64,000 bases of DNA from Clostridia bacterium (GTDB taxonomy: Bacteria; Bacillota; Clostridia; TANB77; CAG-508). Each line of letters starts with the position of its first letter. Within the stretch, counting starts at the first letter, position 1. The translations under genes were made by a program, and so were the position numbers. This document shows positions 46,624 to 55,793 of this stretch, in pieces. Below the pieces are notes generated by a model that did not search any database, was not told the DNA's origin, and saw only the letters and a program-made list of their open reading frames with translations. The stretch covers positions 1 through 64,000 of the forward strand of contig JAFWMA010000016.1 in assembly GCA_017510825.1 (NCBI GenBank), written 5' to 3'.

Positions 46624-46663
46624 AAATATTTAGAGAATAGTTGAAGGAAGGTTTTGGAAATAA

Positions 46664-46969
46664 ATGGTACACGAAACAATAAATGATGTTTTTAATATAG
46701 GCAATATTTTAATATATATATTAATAATAAATTTAATTACATTTTTGGTGATGTGGTATGATAAGCATAAAGCAAAAACTGGACAGTGGAGAATAAGTGA
46801 AAAAGCATTATTTGTATTAGCACTATTGGGAGGAGCTATTGGTGGAATTGTTGGGATGTATGTATTCCATCATAAAACGAAAAAGTGGTATTTCAAATAT
46901 GGTTTTCCTTTAATAATATTTTGTCAAATATTATTAATAATAAGTATTAAAGGATTAATTGAAATGTAG
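46664..46969 (+). CDS. DUF1294 membrane protein
   Basis: A 101-residue protein with three membrane helices. The central motif LVMWYDKHKAKTGQWRISEKALFVLALLGGAIGG with HHKTKKWYFKYGFPLI is diagnostic of the DUF1294 family, whose function is unknown. It precedes the sortase gene by 47 bases and may share its transcript. Confidence 0.88.
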   Translation: MVHETINDVFNIGNILIYILIINLITFLVMWYDKHKAKTGQWRISEKALFVLALLGGAIGGIVGMYVFHHKTKKWYFKYGFPLIIFCQILLIISIKGLIEM

Positions 46970-47016
46970 TACATATGAAAAATATAGCTATGCTGTAAAT
47001 AGAGAGGATAAATATA

Positions 47017-47712
47017 ATGAAAGAAAAAAAGTTTAATAAAGTCTTAACCGTATTGTTAATACTAGTTGCAATATCTATAGTGATTATTATTGGGTTTTAT
47101 GGTTATGATGTTATTAATAGAGTAATGATTAAATCAAATGCGGATCATATGATTGATGAGTTTAATAATCATGTAGATGAAGTTAATGTTGGACCTAATG
47201 AGCCAGATGAAGAAGAATCAAATAGTGATGATAGCGATAGCGAAAGTGAAAGTGAATCTGGTAATAAATCATCAAGAAATAGAAATTCTGATGATGAGGA
47301 TTATTATGAAATAAATTATGATGGTTATAATATAGTTGGAAAAATTAAGATTCCTAAAACTGGAATTGAGTACCCAATTTTAGATGAAGCTTCGGTAAGT
47401 TCAATGCAGCTTTCAGTTGGTATAATATATGGTCCTGGATTAAATAGAATTGGAAATACAGTTATTATGGGACATAATTATAGAAATGGCACTTTTTTTT
47501 CAGACAATGATAAACTTTCAAATGGTGATGTAATCTATATAACTAATTCTTCTGGAAGAAGAAGAAGGTATATAGTGTATAATAAGTATGTAACAGACCC
47601 ATCCGATTTTGATTATGCTGTAAGGGATACAGCTGGAAAAAGAGAGATAACTTTAAGTTCTTGTACGGATGATTCTCAAAACAGAATTATTATTTGGGCG
47701 AGAGAAGCATAA
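47017..47712 (+). CDS. Sortase (transpeptidase), class uncertain
   Basis: The 231-residue protein has an N-terminal membrane helix (about 10-30), an acidic Ser/Asp/Glu linker (about 55-95) and a sortase barrel with H153 in MGHNYR, C216 in TLSSCT and R223. All three catalytic residues are present. It would attach LPXTG-type proteins to the wall or to other proteins. The long acidic linker is unusual. A second, different sortase is encoded at 57519, and the only clear LPXTG protein in the window is at 58190. Confidence 0.9.
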   Translation: MKEKKFNKVLTVLLILVAISIVIIIGFYGYDVINRVMIKSNADHMIDEFNNHVDEVNVGPNEPDEEESNSDDSDSESESESGNKSSRNRNSDDEDYYEINYDGYNIVGKIKIPKTGIEYPILDEASVSSMQLSVGIIYGPGLNRIGNTVIMGHNYRNGTFFSDNDKLSNGDVIYITNSSGRRRRYIVYNKYVTDPSDFDYAVRDTAGKREITLSSCTDDSQNRIIIWAREA

Positions 47713-47783
47713 TTTTGAAATGGATTATTCAAAGTAGTTCTAAAGTATCTTCTGTTGAATATAATTCAGCAGGAGGTATTTTT

Positions 47784-49637
47784 ATGTGTGGAATTGTTGG
47801 ATTTACTAATTATAATGAAGTGATGAGTAATAATGAAGTAAGAAATGTAATTGAAAATATGAATAACAAAATGGCAAGAAGAGGCCCAGATGAAGAAGGA
47901 TGCTATATAAATAAAAGGATTGCAATGGCTCATAAAAGGCTAATAGTAATTGATCCTGATGGTGGAAAACAACCTATGAGTTTTAATTATCAAGGTAATA
48001 ATTATGTAATAACATATAATGGCCAGATATACAACAGTAAAGAATTAAGGACTATTCTTCTGGATAATGGTTTTAAATTTGATGGGCACAGCGATACTGA
48101 AGTTTTACTTAAAGCATTTGTTTTTTATGGATTTGATGTTGTTAAACATTTAAATGGTATATTTGCATTTGCAATTTGGAATATTAAAAAAGAAGAATTG
48201 TTTTTAGCAAGAGATCACTTTGGAGTTAAACCGCTTTATTATTCAATTAAAAATAAAGAAATTATTTTTTCTTCAGAAATAAAAGCTTTGTTCGAATTTC
48301 CAAGTATCTATCCAATTATTGATGAACAAGGTATATCAGAATTGTTTGGTATAGGGCCAGCACATACTCCAGGAGTAATACCTTTTAAGGGAATAAAAGA
48401 ATTGAAACCAGCAACTTATATAGTTTTTAATAAAAACTATATGGTAGAAGAGAAATATTGGAAGTTGGAAAGTAAAAAACACAATGATGATTTTGAAACT
48501 ACATGTCAAAAAGTGGAGCATCTTTTGAAGGATTCTATAGAGAGACAGTTGATTTCAGATGTGCCAATATGTACATTTTTGTCTGGTGGATTAGATTCAA
48601 GCATAATAACTAAGTATACTGTAGATTATTATCAAAAAAAAGAAACTTATAAATTAAATACATTTTCTGTAGATTACAAAGACAATAATAAGAATTTTCA
48701 AAAAACAGATTTTCAACCCAATACTGATGCTGATTATATAGATTTTATTAGTAATAAACTTGGAACAAATCATAGAGTAGTTACAATTGATACGCCTGAA
48801 CTAGTTAATTCTTTGAAAGATGCTGTAATAGCAAGAGATATGCCTGGAATGGCTGATGTAGATTCTTCATTATTATTATTTTGTAAAAAAGTTAAAAAAT
48901 ATGCTACAGTTGCAATTAGTGGCGAATGTGCAGATGAAATATTTGCAGGTTACCCATGGTTTTTTAGGGAAGATGCTTTAAATAGTCAAACATTTCCATG
49001 GTCATTAAATTTGGATAATAGGCAACAATTATTAAATCAATCAATTAATAAAAAAATTAAATTAAAAGACTATGTAGATATAAAGTATAACGAAAGTTTA
49101 GATGAAGTTGAGTTTTTTGGAGGCGATACAATAGAAACCATAGAAAAGAAGAGAATATCATATTTGACTATGAATTGGTTTATGCAAACTCTTCTTGATA
49201 GAACTGATAGAATGGCAATGTATAGTGGGTTAGAAGTTAGAGTTCCTTTTTGTGATTATAGAATAGCTGAATATTTATGGAATATTCCTTGGGAAATGAA
49301 AGCATATAAAGGAAGGGAAAAGGGGTTGTTGAGATATATAATGAAAGATAAATTGCCTGAGATGATAGTGCAAAGAAAAAAGAGTCCTTATCCTAAAACC
49401 TGGAATCCTAATTATTTGTCAAAGGTTAAATCTATTTTAACTGATATTATGAACGATTCACAAGCTCCGATTAAATATATATTAAATTCAGATGAAATTT
49501 GGAAATTAATAAATACTAGTGGAAAAGATTATACCAAACCATGGTTTGGGCAACTTATGACAGGTCCTCAACTTATTGCATATTTAATTCAAGTTAATAT
49601 TTGGCTAGAAATATATAAGCCTCAAATAGAAATATAA
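47784..49637 (+). CDS. asnB: Asparagine synthase (glutamine-hydrolysing)
   Basis: The start at 47784 gives MCGIVGFTNYN, placing the catalytic Cys at position 2 as the N-terminal glutaminase requires; GGAGG is upstream. An in-frame start at 47694 would bury it. The N-terminal Ntn-hydrolase domain (to about 200) is followed by the ATP pyrophosphatase domain with FLSGGLDSS and GECADEIFAGYPWFF. At 617 residues it is full length. It makes asparagine from aspartate, or may amidate cell-envelope substrates as some AsnB-like proteins do. Confidence 0.94.
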   Translation: MCGIVGFTNYNEVMSNNEVRNVIENMNNKMARRGPDEEGCYINKRIAMAHKRLIVIDPDGGKQPMSFNYQGNNYVITYNGQIYNSKELRTILLDNGFKFDGHSDTEVLLKAFVFYGFDVVKHLNGIFAFAIWNIKKEELFLARDHFGVKPLYYSIKNKEIIFSSEIKALFEFPSIYPIIDEQGISELFGIGPAHTPGVIPFKGIKELKPATYIVFNKNYMVEEKYWKLESKKHNDDFETTCQKVEHLLKDSIERQLISDVPICTFLSGGLDSSIITKYTVDYYQKKETYKLNTFSVDYKDNNKNFQKTDFQPNTDADYIDFISNKLGTNHRVVTIDTPELVNSLKDAVIARDMPGMADVDSSLLLFCKKVKKYATVAISGECADEIFAGYPWFFREDALNSQTFPWSLNLDNRQQLLNQSINKKIKLKDYVDIKYNESLDEVEFFGGDTIETIEKKRISYLTMNWFMQTLLDRTDRMAMYSGLEVRVPFCDYRIAEYLWNIPWEMKAYKGREKGLLRYIMKDKLPEMIVQRKKSPYPKTWNPNYLSKVKSILTDIMNDSQAPIKYILNSDEIWKLINTSGKDYTKPWFGQLMTGPQLIAYLIQVNIWLEIYKPQIEI

Positions 49638-49643
49638 TCTACA

Positions 49644-49684
49644 ATTGGACGGAGTCTTTGTCTAAGACAAAGACTCCGTCCAAT
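49644..49684. terminator. Perfect 41-base palindrome between convergent genes
   Basis: Two 20-base arms meet at A49664. The arms include GGACGGAGTCTTTGTC and its exact complement. It lies seven bases after the asnB stop and 32 bases before the end of the minus-strand gene at 49717, so a bidirectional terminator is likely, though no long T tract follows on either side. Confidence 0.65.
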
Positions 49685-49716
49685 CCATAAATATTTTATT
49701 GACGATGGATTTTTAC

Positions 49717-50265
49717 TTAATTTAGTATCACATATTCAAGAAGCATAACTTTTCTTATCCTAATGGATATATATGTTTTATCTTGATGCTTAGATACTTT
49801 GAAAGTTACAAAATTTCCATATACAGTGAGTCGGTTATCAGTAAGAACTACATTTTTTGATGTTATAGGTTGTAAGATAAATTCTTCTGTAAACAATAAT
49901 ACAGCCATAAGTAAATCCATACGATTGATCTGTACGAACTTATTCCAAGAACACATATTTAAAGCTTTGAATTGTTTAGACTGTTCCTTAGTCCGTAAAT
50001 CATAGCTAAGTTTATCATGTATAGGAACTAAATAAGAAATAGCTTCATATACAAATTGTGGATTTTTAAATTGAAGAGGTTTTGCCTTATGATAATCTAA
50101 CATTTCAAATCTACTATACATTCTTTTAATAGCTCTACATGCATTTGGAAAATCTTCTTCTATCTCTTCATACATTGACATCATATCAATGCCCCACCAT
50201 TCATAAATGTCTTTAATGCATTCTGCCATTGTCCATATATAGAAATCTTGACTAAGCATACCCAT
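49717..50265 (-). CDS. Hypothetical protein, unknown function
   Basis: The 182-residue soluble protein starts after AAGGAGG. It has Trp/Tyr/Met-rich helices (FYIWTMAECIKDIYEWWGIDMMSMYEE) and a C-terminal part with beta character (NVVLTDNRLTVYGNFVTFKVSKHQDKTYISIRI, in order). No domain is recognised. It is the only long minus-strand gene in this half of the window and has its own promoter region (TATAAT-like sequences near 50370-50400 on the minus strand). It may be an acquired gene. Confidence 0.65.
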   Translation of the reverse strand: MGMLSQDFYIWTMAECIKDIYEWWGIDMMSMYEEIEEDFPNACRAIKRMYSRFEMLDYHKAKPLQFKNPQFVYEAISYLVPIHDKLSYDLRTKEQSKQFKALNMCSWNKFVQINRMDLLMAVLLFTEEFILQPITSKNVVLTDNRLTVYGNFVTFKVSKHQDKTYISIRIRKVMLLEYVILN

Positions 50266-50286
50266 TGTAGATTCCTCCTTAAATAG

Positions 50287-50307
50287 TCATTGATGAATAA
50301 TTGTCAT
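50287..50307 (-). CDS. Possible six-residue leader peptide
   Basis: On the minus strand, AAGGAG is followed after about ten bases by ATG and the frame MTIIHQ-stop, upstream of the ribosome site of the 49717-50265 gene. The good spacing suggests translation, but so short a frame can occur by chance. The rest of the 340-base gap (50266-50604) holds a 15-base relic of the repeat end (50420-50434) and a promoter for the next gene. Confidence 0.25.
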   Translation of the reverse strand: MTIIHQ

Positions 50308-50537
50308 ATATGCTCACTCCTTAAGGAGATAATAAAATAAGTCTAGAATACACTAGAATGATATTATTATATCATAATATATATAATTTTTCAATTTTAC
50401 TGTTCAACAACATTTAAATAGCTGTGAATTGTAACCAATATTTGCAAAAGCTTAAAGAAGTTTATTGTTATATGTTGACATTTTTTATGCTTATATACTA
50501 TTTTCTTAAAAAAATAATATTTAACCTATTTTATCAG

Positions 50538-50566
50538 TTGACAATAATAAAAAAAAATAGTATAAT
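50538..50566 (+). promoter_or_regulatory. Consensus promoter of the S1-domain gene
   Basis: TTGACA (50538-50543), 17 bases and TATAAT (50561-50566), about 40 bases before the start codon. Confidence 0.75.
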
Positions 50567-50604
50567 TTAAAAGTTAAATTATATAAATTAAGAAGAAGGT
50601 ATTT

Positions 50605-51693
50605 ATGAGTGAAGATAATAAAAGTTTTGAAGAATTATTAAATGATTCAATTAATAATACTAGGAAGAAAGAAAAAATAGTAAAAGGAAAAGTAATATCA
50701 ATAAGTTCAAATGGAGAAATTTTTGTAGATATTGATTATAAAGCAGATGGAATAATACCTAGAACAGAATATTCTTTTAATTTGGAAGCTAAACCAGAAA
50801 ATGAATTTAAACCAGGTGATACTATAACTTGCGAAGTTTTAAGATGGAATGATGGGGAAGGCAATGTTCTTCTTTCATATAAAAGGTTAAAACAAAAACT
50901 TAACAGGGAAGAATTAGAAAAAAGAATTGAAAACAATGAAATATTTGAAGAAAAAGTTTCTGAAACTAACTCTAATGGATTGATAGTCAATTACAAAGGA
51001 ACTAGAATTTTTATTCCAAACTCATTATCTGCACATCAAACTGAAAATGTTAAATTTAAAATAATTGAATATAAACCAAAAGAAAGAAAAATTATTGGTT
51101 CTTGTAAAGCAGTTATTGATGAAGAAAAATCAAAAATTGAAAAAGAATTTTGGGATAATGCAGAAGAAGGAAAAGAATATAAAGGAACTGTTTCAAGTGT
51201 ATGTTCTTATGGAGCATTTATTGATTTAAAAGGAGCTCAAGGCCTTTTACATATATCAGAGATGACTTGGGAAAGAAATGCAAATGCAAATAATATTCTT
51301 AAACAAGGACAAGAGGTAAAAGTAAAAATAAAAACTTTGGATAAAGAAAACAAAAGAATTCAACTTTCTTATGACAAAAAAGGAGAAGATCCTTGGTCTA
51401 CAATAGATAATAATGTTGGAGATATAGTGAATGTTAAAATTAAAAAGTTAGTTCAATTTGGAGCTTTTGCTGAATTAAAACCTGCCGTTGAAGGATTGAT
51501 ACATATATCACAAATAAGTGAAGAAAAAGTTACAAAACCAGAAGATAAACTAAGGGTTGGTCAAAAGGTCAGTGCAAAAATAATTGAACTAGACAAAGAA
51601 AATAAAAAAATGGAACTATCAATAAAGGAAGCAGAGGGAAGTAACAATCAGAATGAAAATGCTAGTGATGAACCTAAAGTATGGCAGTTTTAA
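50605..51693 (+). CDS. rpsA: S1-domain RNA-binding protein (ribosomal protein S1-like)
   Basis: The 362-residue protein is made of four S1 (OB-fold) domains at about 22-90, 105-165, 190-257 and 273-342. The last two are the most canonical (GTVSSVCSYGAFIDLKGAQGLLHISEM and VKIKKLVQFGAFAELKPAVEGLIHISQIS). Clostridia carry such shorter S1 homologues that bind mRNA or act in translation. The symbol is by homology only, since Firmicutes S1 proteins differ from the six-domain proteobacterial one. The gene has its own consensus promoter. Confidence 0.88.
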   Translation: MSEDNKSFEELLNDSINNTRKKEKIVKGKVISISSNGEIFVDIDYKADGIIPRTEYSFNLEAKPENEFKPGDTITCEVLRWNDGEGNVLLSYKRLKQKLNREELEKRIENNEIFEEKVSETNSNGLIVNYKGTRIFIPNSLSAHQTENVKFKIIEYKPKERKIIGSCKAVIDEEKSKIEKEFWDNAEEGKEYKGTVSSVCSYGAFIDLKGAQGLLHISEMTWERNANANNILKQGQEVKVKIKTLDKENKRIQLSYDKKGEDPWSTIDNNVGDIVNVKIKKLVQFGAFAELKPAVEGLIHISQISEEKVTKPEDKLRVGQKVSAKIIELDKENKKMELSIKEAEGSNNQNENASDEPKVWQF

Positions 51694-51703
51694 ATAATTG
51701 TAT

Positions 51704-51722
51704 GGGCGGCTATCGGTCGCCC
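51704..51722 (+). terminator. Hairpin after the S1-domain gene
   Basis: GGGCG (51704-51708) and CGCCC (51718-51722) form a short GC stem without a T tract; a weak terminator at best. Confidence 0.35.
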
Positions 51723-51794
51723 GAATAGTTTGTTAAATGAAAGACAAAAATACATATATGCTATGAACAATAAATTTGAAAGGAAATAAAAGAG

Positions 51795-53615
51795 ATGTAT
51801 AATGATAAAATAAGGAATATTGCAATAATTGCACACGTTGACCATGGGAAAACAACCCTAGTAGATGCACTTCTTAGACAAAGTAATGTATTTAGAGATA
51901 ATGAGCAAGTTCAAGAAAGAGTTATGGATTCAAATGAACTTGAAAAAGAAAGAGGAATAACAATTCTATCTAAAAATACAGCAGTATTATATGATGGAAT
52001 AAAAATAAATATTGTTGATACACCTGGGCATGCTGATTTTGAAGGGGAAGTTGAGCGCGTACTAAAAATGGTAGACGGTGTTTTATTAGTTGTGGATGCA
52101 TTTGATGGACCAATGCCTCAAACAAGGGAAGTTCTTAAAAAATCACTTGCTCTAAATTTACAACCGATAGTTGTAATTAATAAAATTGACAGGCCAGGAG
52201 CACAACCATTACAAGCAGTTGATAAAGTGCTAGAACTCTTTATTGACTTAGGTGCAAACGAAGACCAATTAGACTTCCCTGTAATTTATGCGTCAGCTAA
52301 AAATGGAATAGCTAAAATGAATTTAGAAGAAGAAAGTGATAATGTTAAATGCATTTTTGACACTATTATTAAAGAAATTACACCACCAGAAGTGGATGTA
52401 AATGCTCCAATGCAAATGCTAGTATCAAATATAGCTTATGATGATTATTTAGGAAGACTTGCAGTAGGTAGAGTTGAAAGAGGTATAATAAAAACTGGAG
52501 ATACTGTTACAGTTTGTAAAGATGACAAAAATGTTCAAGGGAAAATTGCAAAACTTTTTACTTATGAAGGTCTAAAGAAAGTTGAAGCAGAAGAAATAGA
52601 AGCTGGAGATATAGTAGAATTATCAGGAATTGCAGATATTAATATAGGTGAAACCCTATGTGATGTAAATCATCCAGAAAAAATACCTTTTGTAAACATA
52701 GATGAGCCAACTGTATCTATGACTTTTAGTGTAAATGATGGTCCAATGGCAGGACAAGAAGGAAAATTTGTAACATCAAGACATATTCGTGATAGACTTA
52801 TGAAAGAACTTGAAAGAAATGTGTCATTAAGAGTTAAAGATACAGATAAAGCAGAAAGCTTTGAAGTATGTGGAAGAGGAGAACTACATTTATCAATATT
52901 AATTGAGACTATGAGAAGAGAAGGATTTGAACTATTAGTATCACGTCCTAAAGTTATTTTTAAAGAAATTGATGGTGTAAAGTGCGAGCCAGTTGAAACT
53001 CTAAGTGTAAATGTACCTGATGATACTGTAGGCTCAGTTATTCAAAAAATTGGAACTAGAAAAGGTGAAATGATAAACATGGAACCAGCTGAGCCAGGAC
53101 ATACAAAAATTGAATTTGAAATTCCTGCAAGAGGAATTATTGGATATAGAACAGAATTCCTAACAGACACTAGAGGTGAAGGAACAATGACTAGTGTATT
53201 TAAAGAGTATCAACCATATAAGGGCGAAATTCAAGCAAGAACTAGGGGTGTTTTAACAGCATTTGAAAAAGGGAAATCTATAACTTATGGATTGTACAAT
53301 GCACAATTAAGAGGCGAACTTTTAATAGGACCAGGTGTTGAAGTTTATGAAGGAATGATCGTTGGAATTAATTCAAGGAACGAAGATATTGCAATTAATG
53401 TTTGTAAAGAAAAACACTTGACAAATACAAGAGCATCAGGCTCAGATGAAGCATTAAGATTAGTACCTCCACTAAAAATGTCACTAGAACAAGCAATTGA
53501 ATTTATTGCAGATGATGAATTAGTTGAGATAACACCAGAAAATATCCGTTTAAGAAAGAAAATTTTAGACACCAAAACACGTGAAAGAGAAGCAAGAAGA
53601 GTAGTGAAAGAATAA
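51795..53615 (+). CDS. typA: Translational GTPase TypA/BipA
   Basis: A 606-residue EF-G-like GTPase: [15 protein letters not shown] (G1), ERGITI (G2), DTPGHADF (G3) and NKIDRPGA (G4), then domains II, III and V and the BipA C-terminal domain ([22 protein letters not shown], in order). It binds 70S ribosomes and affects assembly and stress growth. Lacking EF-G domain IV, it is clearly TypA. RBS AAAGGA. Confidence 0.97.
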   Translation: MYNDKIRNIAIIAHVDHGKTTLVDALLRQSNVFRDNEQVQERVMDSNELEKERGITILSKNTAVLYDGIKINIVDTPGHADFEGEVERVLKMVDGVLLVVDAFDGPMPQTREVLKKSLALNLQPIVVINKIDRPGAQPLQAVDKVLELFIDLGANEDQLDFPVIYASAKNGIAKMNLEEESDNVKCIFDTIIKEITPPEVDVNAPMQMLVSNIAYDDYLGRLAVGRVERGIIKTGDTVTVCKDDKNVQGKIAKLFTYEGLKKVEAEEIEAGDIVELSGIADINIGETLCDVNHPEKIPFVNIDEPTVSMTFSVNDGPMAGQEGKFVTSRHIRDRLMKELERNVSLRVKDTDKAESFEVCGRGELHLSILIETMRREGFELLVSRPKVIFKEIDGVKCEPVETLSVNVPDDTVGSVIQKIGTRKGEMINMEPAEPGHTKIEFEIPARGIIGYRTEFLTDTRGEGTMTSVFKEYQPYKGEIQARTRGVLTAFEKGKSITYGLYNAQLRGELLIGPGVEVYEGMIVGINSRNEDIAINVCKEKHLTNTRASGSDEALRLVPPLKMSLEQAIEFIADDELVEITPENIRLRKKILDTKTREREARRVVKE

Positions 53616-53708
53616 TTATGAAAAAAGGACATGTTCCTAAAACAGTTTTTAAGAAAACTTGATTTAGAAGCATGTCTTAAATTCTAGTATAAATTGAGGA
53701 GCAAAGAA

Positions 53709-54296
53709 ATGAATAAACTTGAAAAAATAAAAAAAGACAACATTAATAGCCATATTCCAATAATCATGGATGATACCCTAGAAAAAATTTATGAAGTAAT
53801 TGGAGATAGAAAGTTAAATAAAATTTTAGAAATTGGAACTGCACAAGGATATTCTGCAATTTGCTTTTCAAAAATGATTAATGAAAATGGAATAATTGAC
53901 ACAATAGAAAGAAATGAAGAGAACATTGCTAAAGCAAAAGAAAACATTAAAACAATGCAACTTGAGAAAAAAATAAACATTATAGAAGGAGATGCAGTAG
54001 AAATTTTGCCAAATCTAAATGAAAAATATGACATGGTATTTATTGATGCCGCAAAAGGAAAATATCCATTTTTCTTAGAGCAATCATTAAGACTAACTGA
54101 TGAGGGTGCAGTAATATTTGCAGATAATATACTGTATAAAGGTTATGTGTTAAGTGATTATAACAAACATAAACAAAGAACAGCAGTTAATAATTTAAGA
54201 AAATACATAAAAGAAGTACAAGAAAACACAAATCTTAAAACAGAAATATTAGATATTGGAGATGGATTAGCAATAAGTAAAAAGATAATTAGTTAA
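53709..54296 (+). CDS. Class I SAM-dependent O-methyltransferase
   Basis: The ATG at 53709 follows GAGGA; an in-frame TTG at 53694 overlaps that site and is not used. The 195-residue protein follows the caffeoyl-CoA/TrmR-like O-methyltransferase pattern: ILEIGTAQGYSAI (motif I), IDTIERNEENI, DMVFIDAAKGKYPFFLEQ and ADNILYKGYV with the metal-binding Asp. Homologues of this size next to translation genes include TrmR, which methylates wobble uridines in tRNA; that identity is likely but not certain. Confidence 0.88.
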   Translation: MNKLEKIKKDNINSHIPIIMDDTLEKIYEVIGDRKLNKILEIGTAQGYSAICFSKMINENGIIDTIERNEENIAKAKENIKTMQLEKKINIIEGDAVEILPNLNEKYDMVFIDAAKGKYPFFLEQSLRLTDEGAVIFADNILYKGYVLSDYNKHKQRTAVNNLRKYIKEVQENTNLKTEILDIGDGLAISKKIIS

Positions 54297-54305
54297 TATA
54301 ATGGA

Positions 54306-54367
54306 AGCACCATTAGTTATATTATTTGATGTTTTTTCATATAATATAACCGAAGGTGCTTTTTATT
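54306..54367 (+). terminator. Intrinsic terminator with long stem
   Basis: AGCACC (54306-54311) pairs with GGTGCT (54355-54360), enclosing a second TTATATTAT/ATATAATATAA pairing, followed by TTTTATT. Confidence 0.75.
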
Positions 54368-54440
54368 ATTTGCAGAAATTTACAAAAAAATAGTCAATTT
54401 TAGGTGCCTTAAATATTTAATGTGGAAAGGAAAAGATACT

Positions 54441-54899
54441 ATGAGTAAATTTAAAATTTATTTTAAATCAATTTTAATACCATTATTAGTTGGAACCTTA
54501 GTTGGTATCCTTATTTCAGGTTCAATGGATTATGAAACCTTAACAAAACCATTTCTAGCACCGCCAAGCACATTATTTCCAATAGTATGGACCATACTTT
54601 ATATATTAATGGGAGTATCATATGGTATTTTAAGAGAAAACTCACAAACCACAAAGGAAATTGATTCAATATACTATGGACAATTAGTAATTAACGCTTT
54701 ATGGCCAATTGCTTTTTTCGTCCTTAAATGGAGATTATTTGCATTTATTTGGATTATACTTTTAGCAATTTTAGTTATGACAATGATAATAAAATTCTAC
54801 AATAAAAACAAAATAGCAGGACTAATTCAAATACCATATTTATTATGGACCATATTTGCAACATATCTAAATTTTAACATTTACATTTTAAACAAATAA
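54441..54899 (+). CDS. TspO/MBR-family membrane protein
   Basis: The ATG at 54441 follows GGAAAGGA; an in-frame ATG at 54420 precedes that site. The 152-residue, five-helix protein has the TspO signatures KPFLAPPSTLFPIVWTILYILMGVSYG and YYGQLVINALWPIAFF with the W-x2-I/F pattern of the tetrapyrrole/cholesterol pocket. TspO proteins bind porphyrins and respond to oxidative stress. It stands alone after a terminator. Confidence 0.93.
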   Translation: MSKFKIYFKSILIPLLVGTLVGILISGSMDYETLTKPFLAPPSTLFPIVWTILYILMGVSYGILRENSQTTKEIDSIYYGQLVINALWPIAFFVLKWRLFAFIWIILLAILVMTMIIKFYNKNKIAGLIQIPYLLWTIFATYLNFNIYILNK

Positions 54900-54909
54900 T
54901 AAAAAAGTA

Positions 54910-54938
54910 TTGTATTTTTTCTTTAATAGTGATAGAAT
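54910..54938 (+). promoter_or_regulatory. Probable promoter of the 54972 gene
   Basis: TTGTAT (54910-54915), 17 bases and TAGAAT (54933-54938). Confidence 0.5.
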
Positions 54939-54971
54939 AAAAAATATAAAAGAAAAAAGAGGTAGAAGAAC

Positions 54972-55208
54972 ATGGGACAAGATAGAACAATTAAGATTTT
55001 ATTAGTAATAGTTATTCTTTTAGGAATAGCATTAGGATTGAGAATTACGGTTTTTAAAGACGTGAAATTTGATGGAAATATGAGTAGCAACGCGGTTATG
55101 AATGCAATAGCTAATCAGACATCAGAATATGTAAATTCAACAGAAACAGAAAAAATACAATATAATGAAATGGAACAATCTATGGATGAATATTTTATGA
55201 CTGAATAA
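54972..55208 (+). CDS. Small single-pass membrane protein, unknown function
   Basis: The 78-residue protein has a short charged start, one membrane helix (about 8-24, ILLVIVILLGIALGL) and an acidic outside tail of about 50 residues. It could be a lipoprotein-like or membrane anchor protein, but it has no lipobox and no family is recognised. It has its own promoter and terminator. RBS AAAAAGAGG. Confidence 0.65.
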   Translation: MGQDRTIKILLVIVILLGIALGLRITVFKDVKFDGNMSSNAVMNAIANQTSEYVNSTETEKIQYNEMEQSMDEYFMTE

Positions 55209-55218
55209 ATAAAAATAT

Positions 55219-55248
55219 AGCGGAGTTAGGTTACGACTTGACTCCGCT
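55219..55248 (+). terminator. Hairpin terminator
   Basis: AGCGGAGT (55219-55226) pairs exactly with ACTCCGCT (55241-55248), ten bases after the stop of the 78-residue gene. Confidence 0.65.
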
Positions 55249-55285
55249 TATAATACCTTAAATAGTGAATAAGCATAAAAATGTG

Positions 55286-55625
55286 TTACAATTCACTGCT
55301 AAATCAAGTTCGCAAAAGGTAATAATATAAAGTTCCGCTATTCTTTGCTGTCGGACATCTTTTAAGGCTACAAAAATTGGGATAATGTAGGTGCTTTTCA
55401 ATATACCATTGCAAGCCAATTTTTGAGCACTTAATGTAGAAGCCTCCATTCGCTCTACTCCTCCTTCCTCGTCGTCGGCACTTCATAAATTTCTTTCAGA
55501 AATTCACGAAGCTGCCGTGCTGCAGAATGATTCTAGTCACTTCGGTTGGTCGCTACGCAGGATTGCTACACTTTATATTATTACTTTTTGATAATCTACA
55601 ATTTTAAGTTAGCTGTGAATTGTAA
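55286..55625. repeat. MITE-like dispersed repeat, 340 bases, with imperfect terminal inverted repeats
   Basis: The ends are TTACAATTCACTGCT (55286-55300) and the reverse of TTACAATTCACAGCT (55625-55611). The next 35 bases on each side are also related, including AAAAGGTAATAATATAAAGT on the left and its near-complement on the right. No gene of size lies inside. A partial copy is at 46464-46590 and a 15-base end relic at 50420-50434. AAAAATGT occurs just outside both ends (55277-55284, 55628-55635) and may be a target duplication, though such A-rich words are common here. It fills most of the 55209-55793 gap. Confidence 0.8.
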
Positions 55626-55667
55626 TTAAAAATGTAACAAAAAATAAAAAAAAATTACACAAAAAGC

Positions 55668-55750
55668 TTGACATTTAAAAATAAAAGTTATATAATCAAC
55701 CATAATTTGGTAATACTAAATTTATTTCTAATATATCTGGCCAGATATAT
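55668..55750 (+). promoter_or_regulatory. Promoter and palindromic leader site of the surface-protein cluster
   Basis: TTGACA (55668-55673), 17 bases and TATAAT (55691-55696) form a consensus promoter. In the leader, ATATATCTGG-CCAGATATAT (55731-55750) is a perfect 20-base palindrome with no spacer, which looks like a protein-binding site. The gene starts 43 bases later. Confidence 0.7.
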
Positions 55751-55793
55751 AGCCCCCTATTAAAATAATTTTATTAAAAAAGGAGATGATTGA

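Noticed and set aside
53627-53678. Large stem (AAGGACATG with CATGTCTT, inner AGTTTTT/AAAACT) between typA and the methyltransferase gene
   Set aside because: The pairing is real, but there is no T tract and it overlaps no clear signal; it could be an ordinary AT-rich fold, so it was not listed as a feature.
55258-55486. Two overlapping minus-strand reading frames of about 60 residues inside the repeat
   Set aside because: They lie wholly within the MITE-like element, have Cys/Arg-rich chance composition and no convincing ribosome sites.
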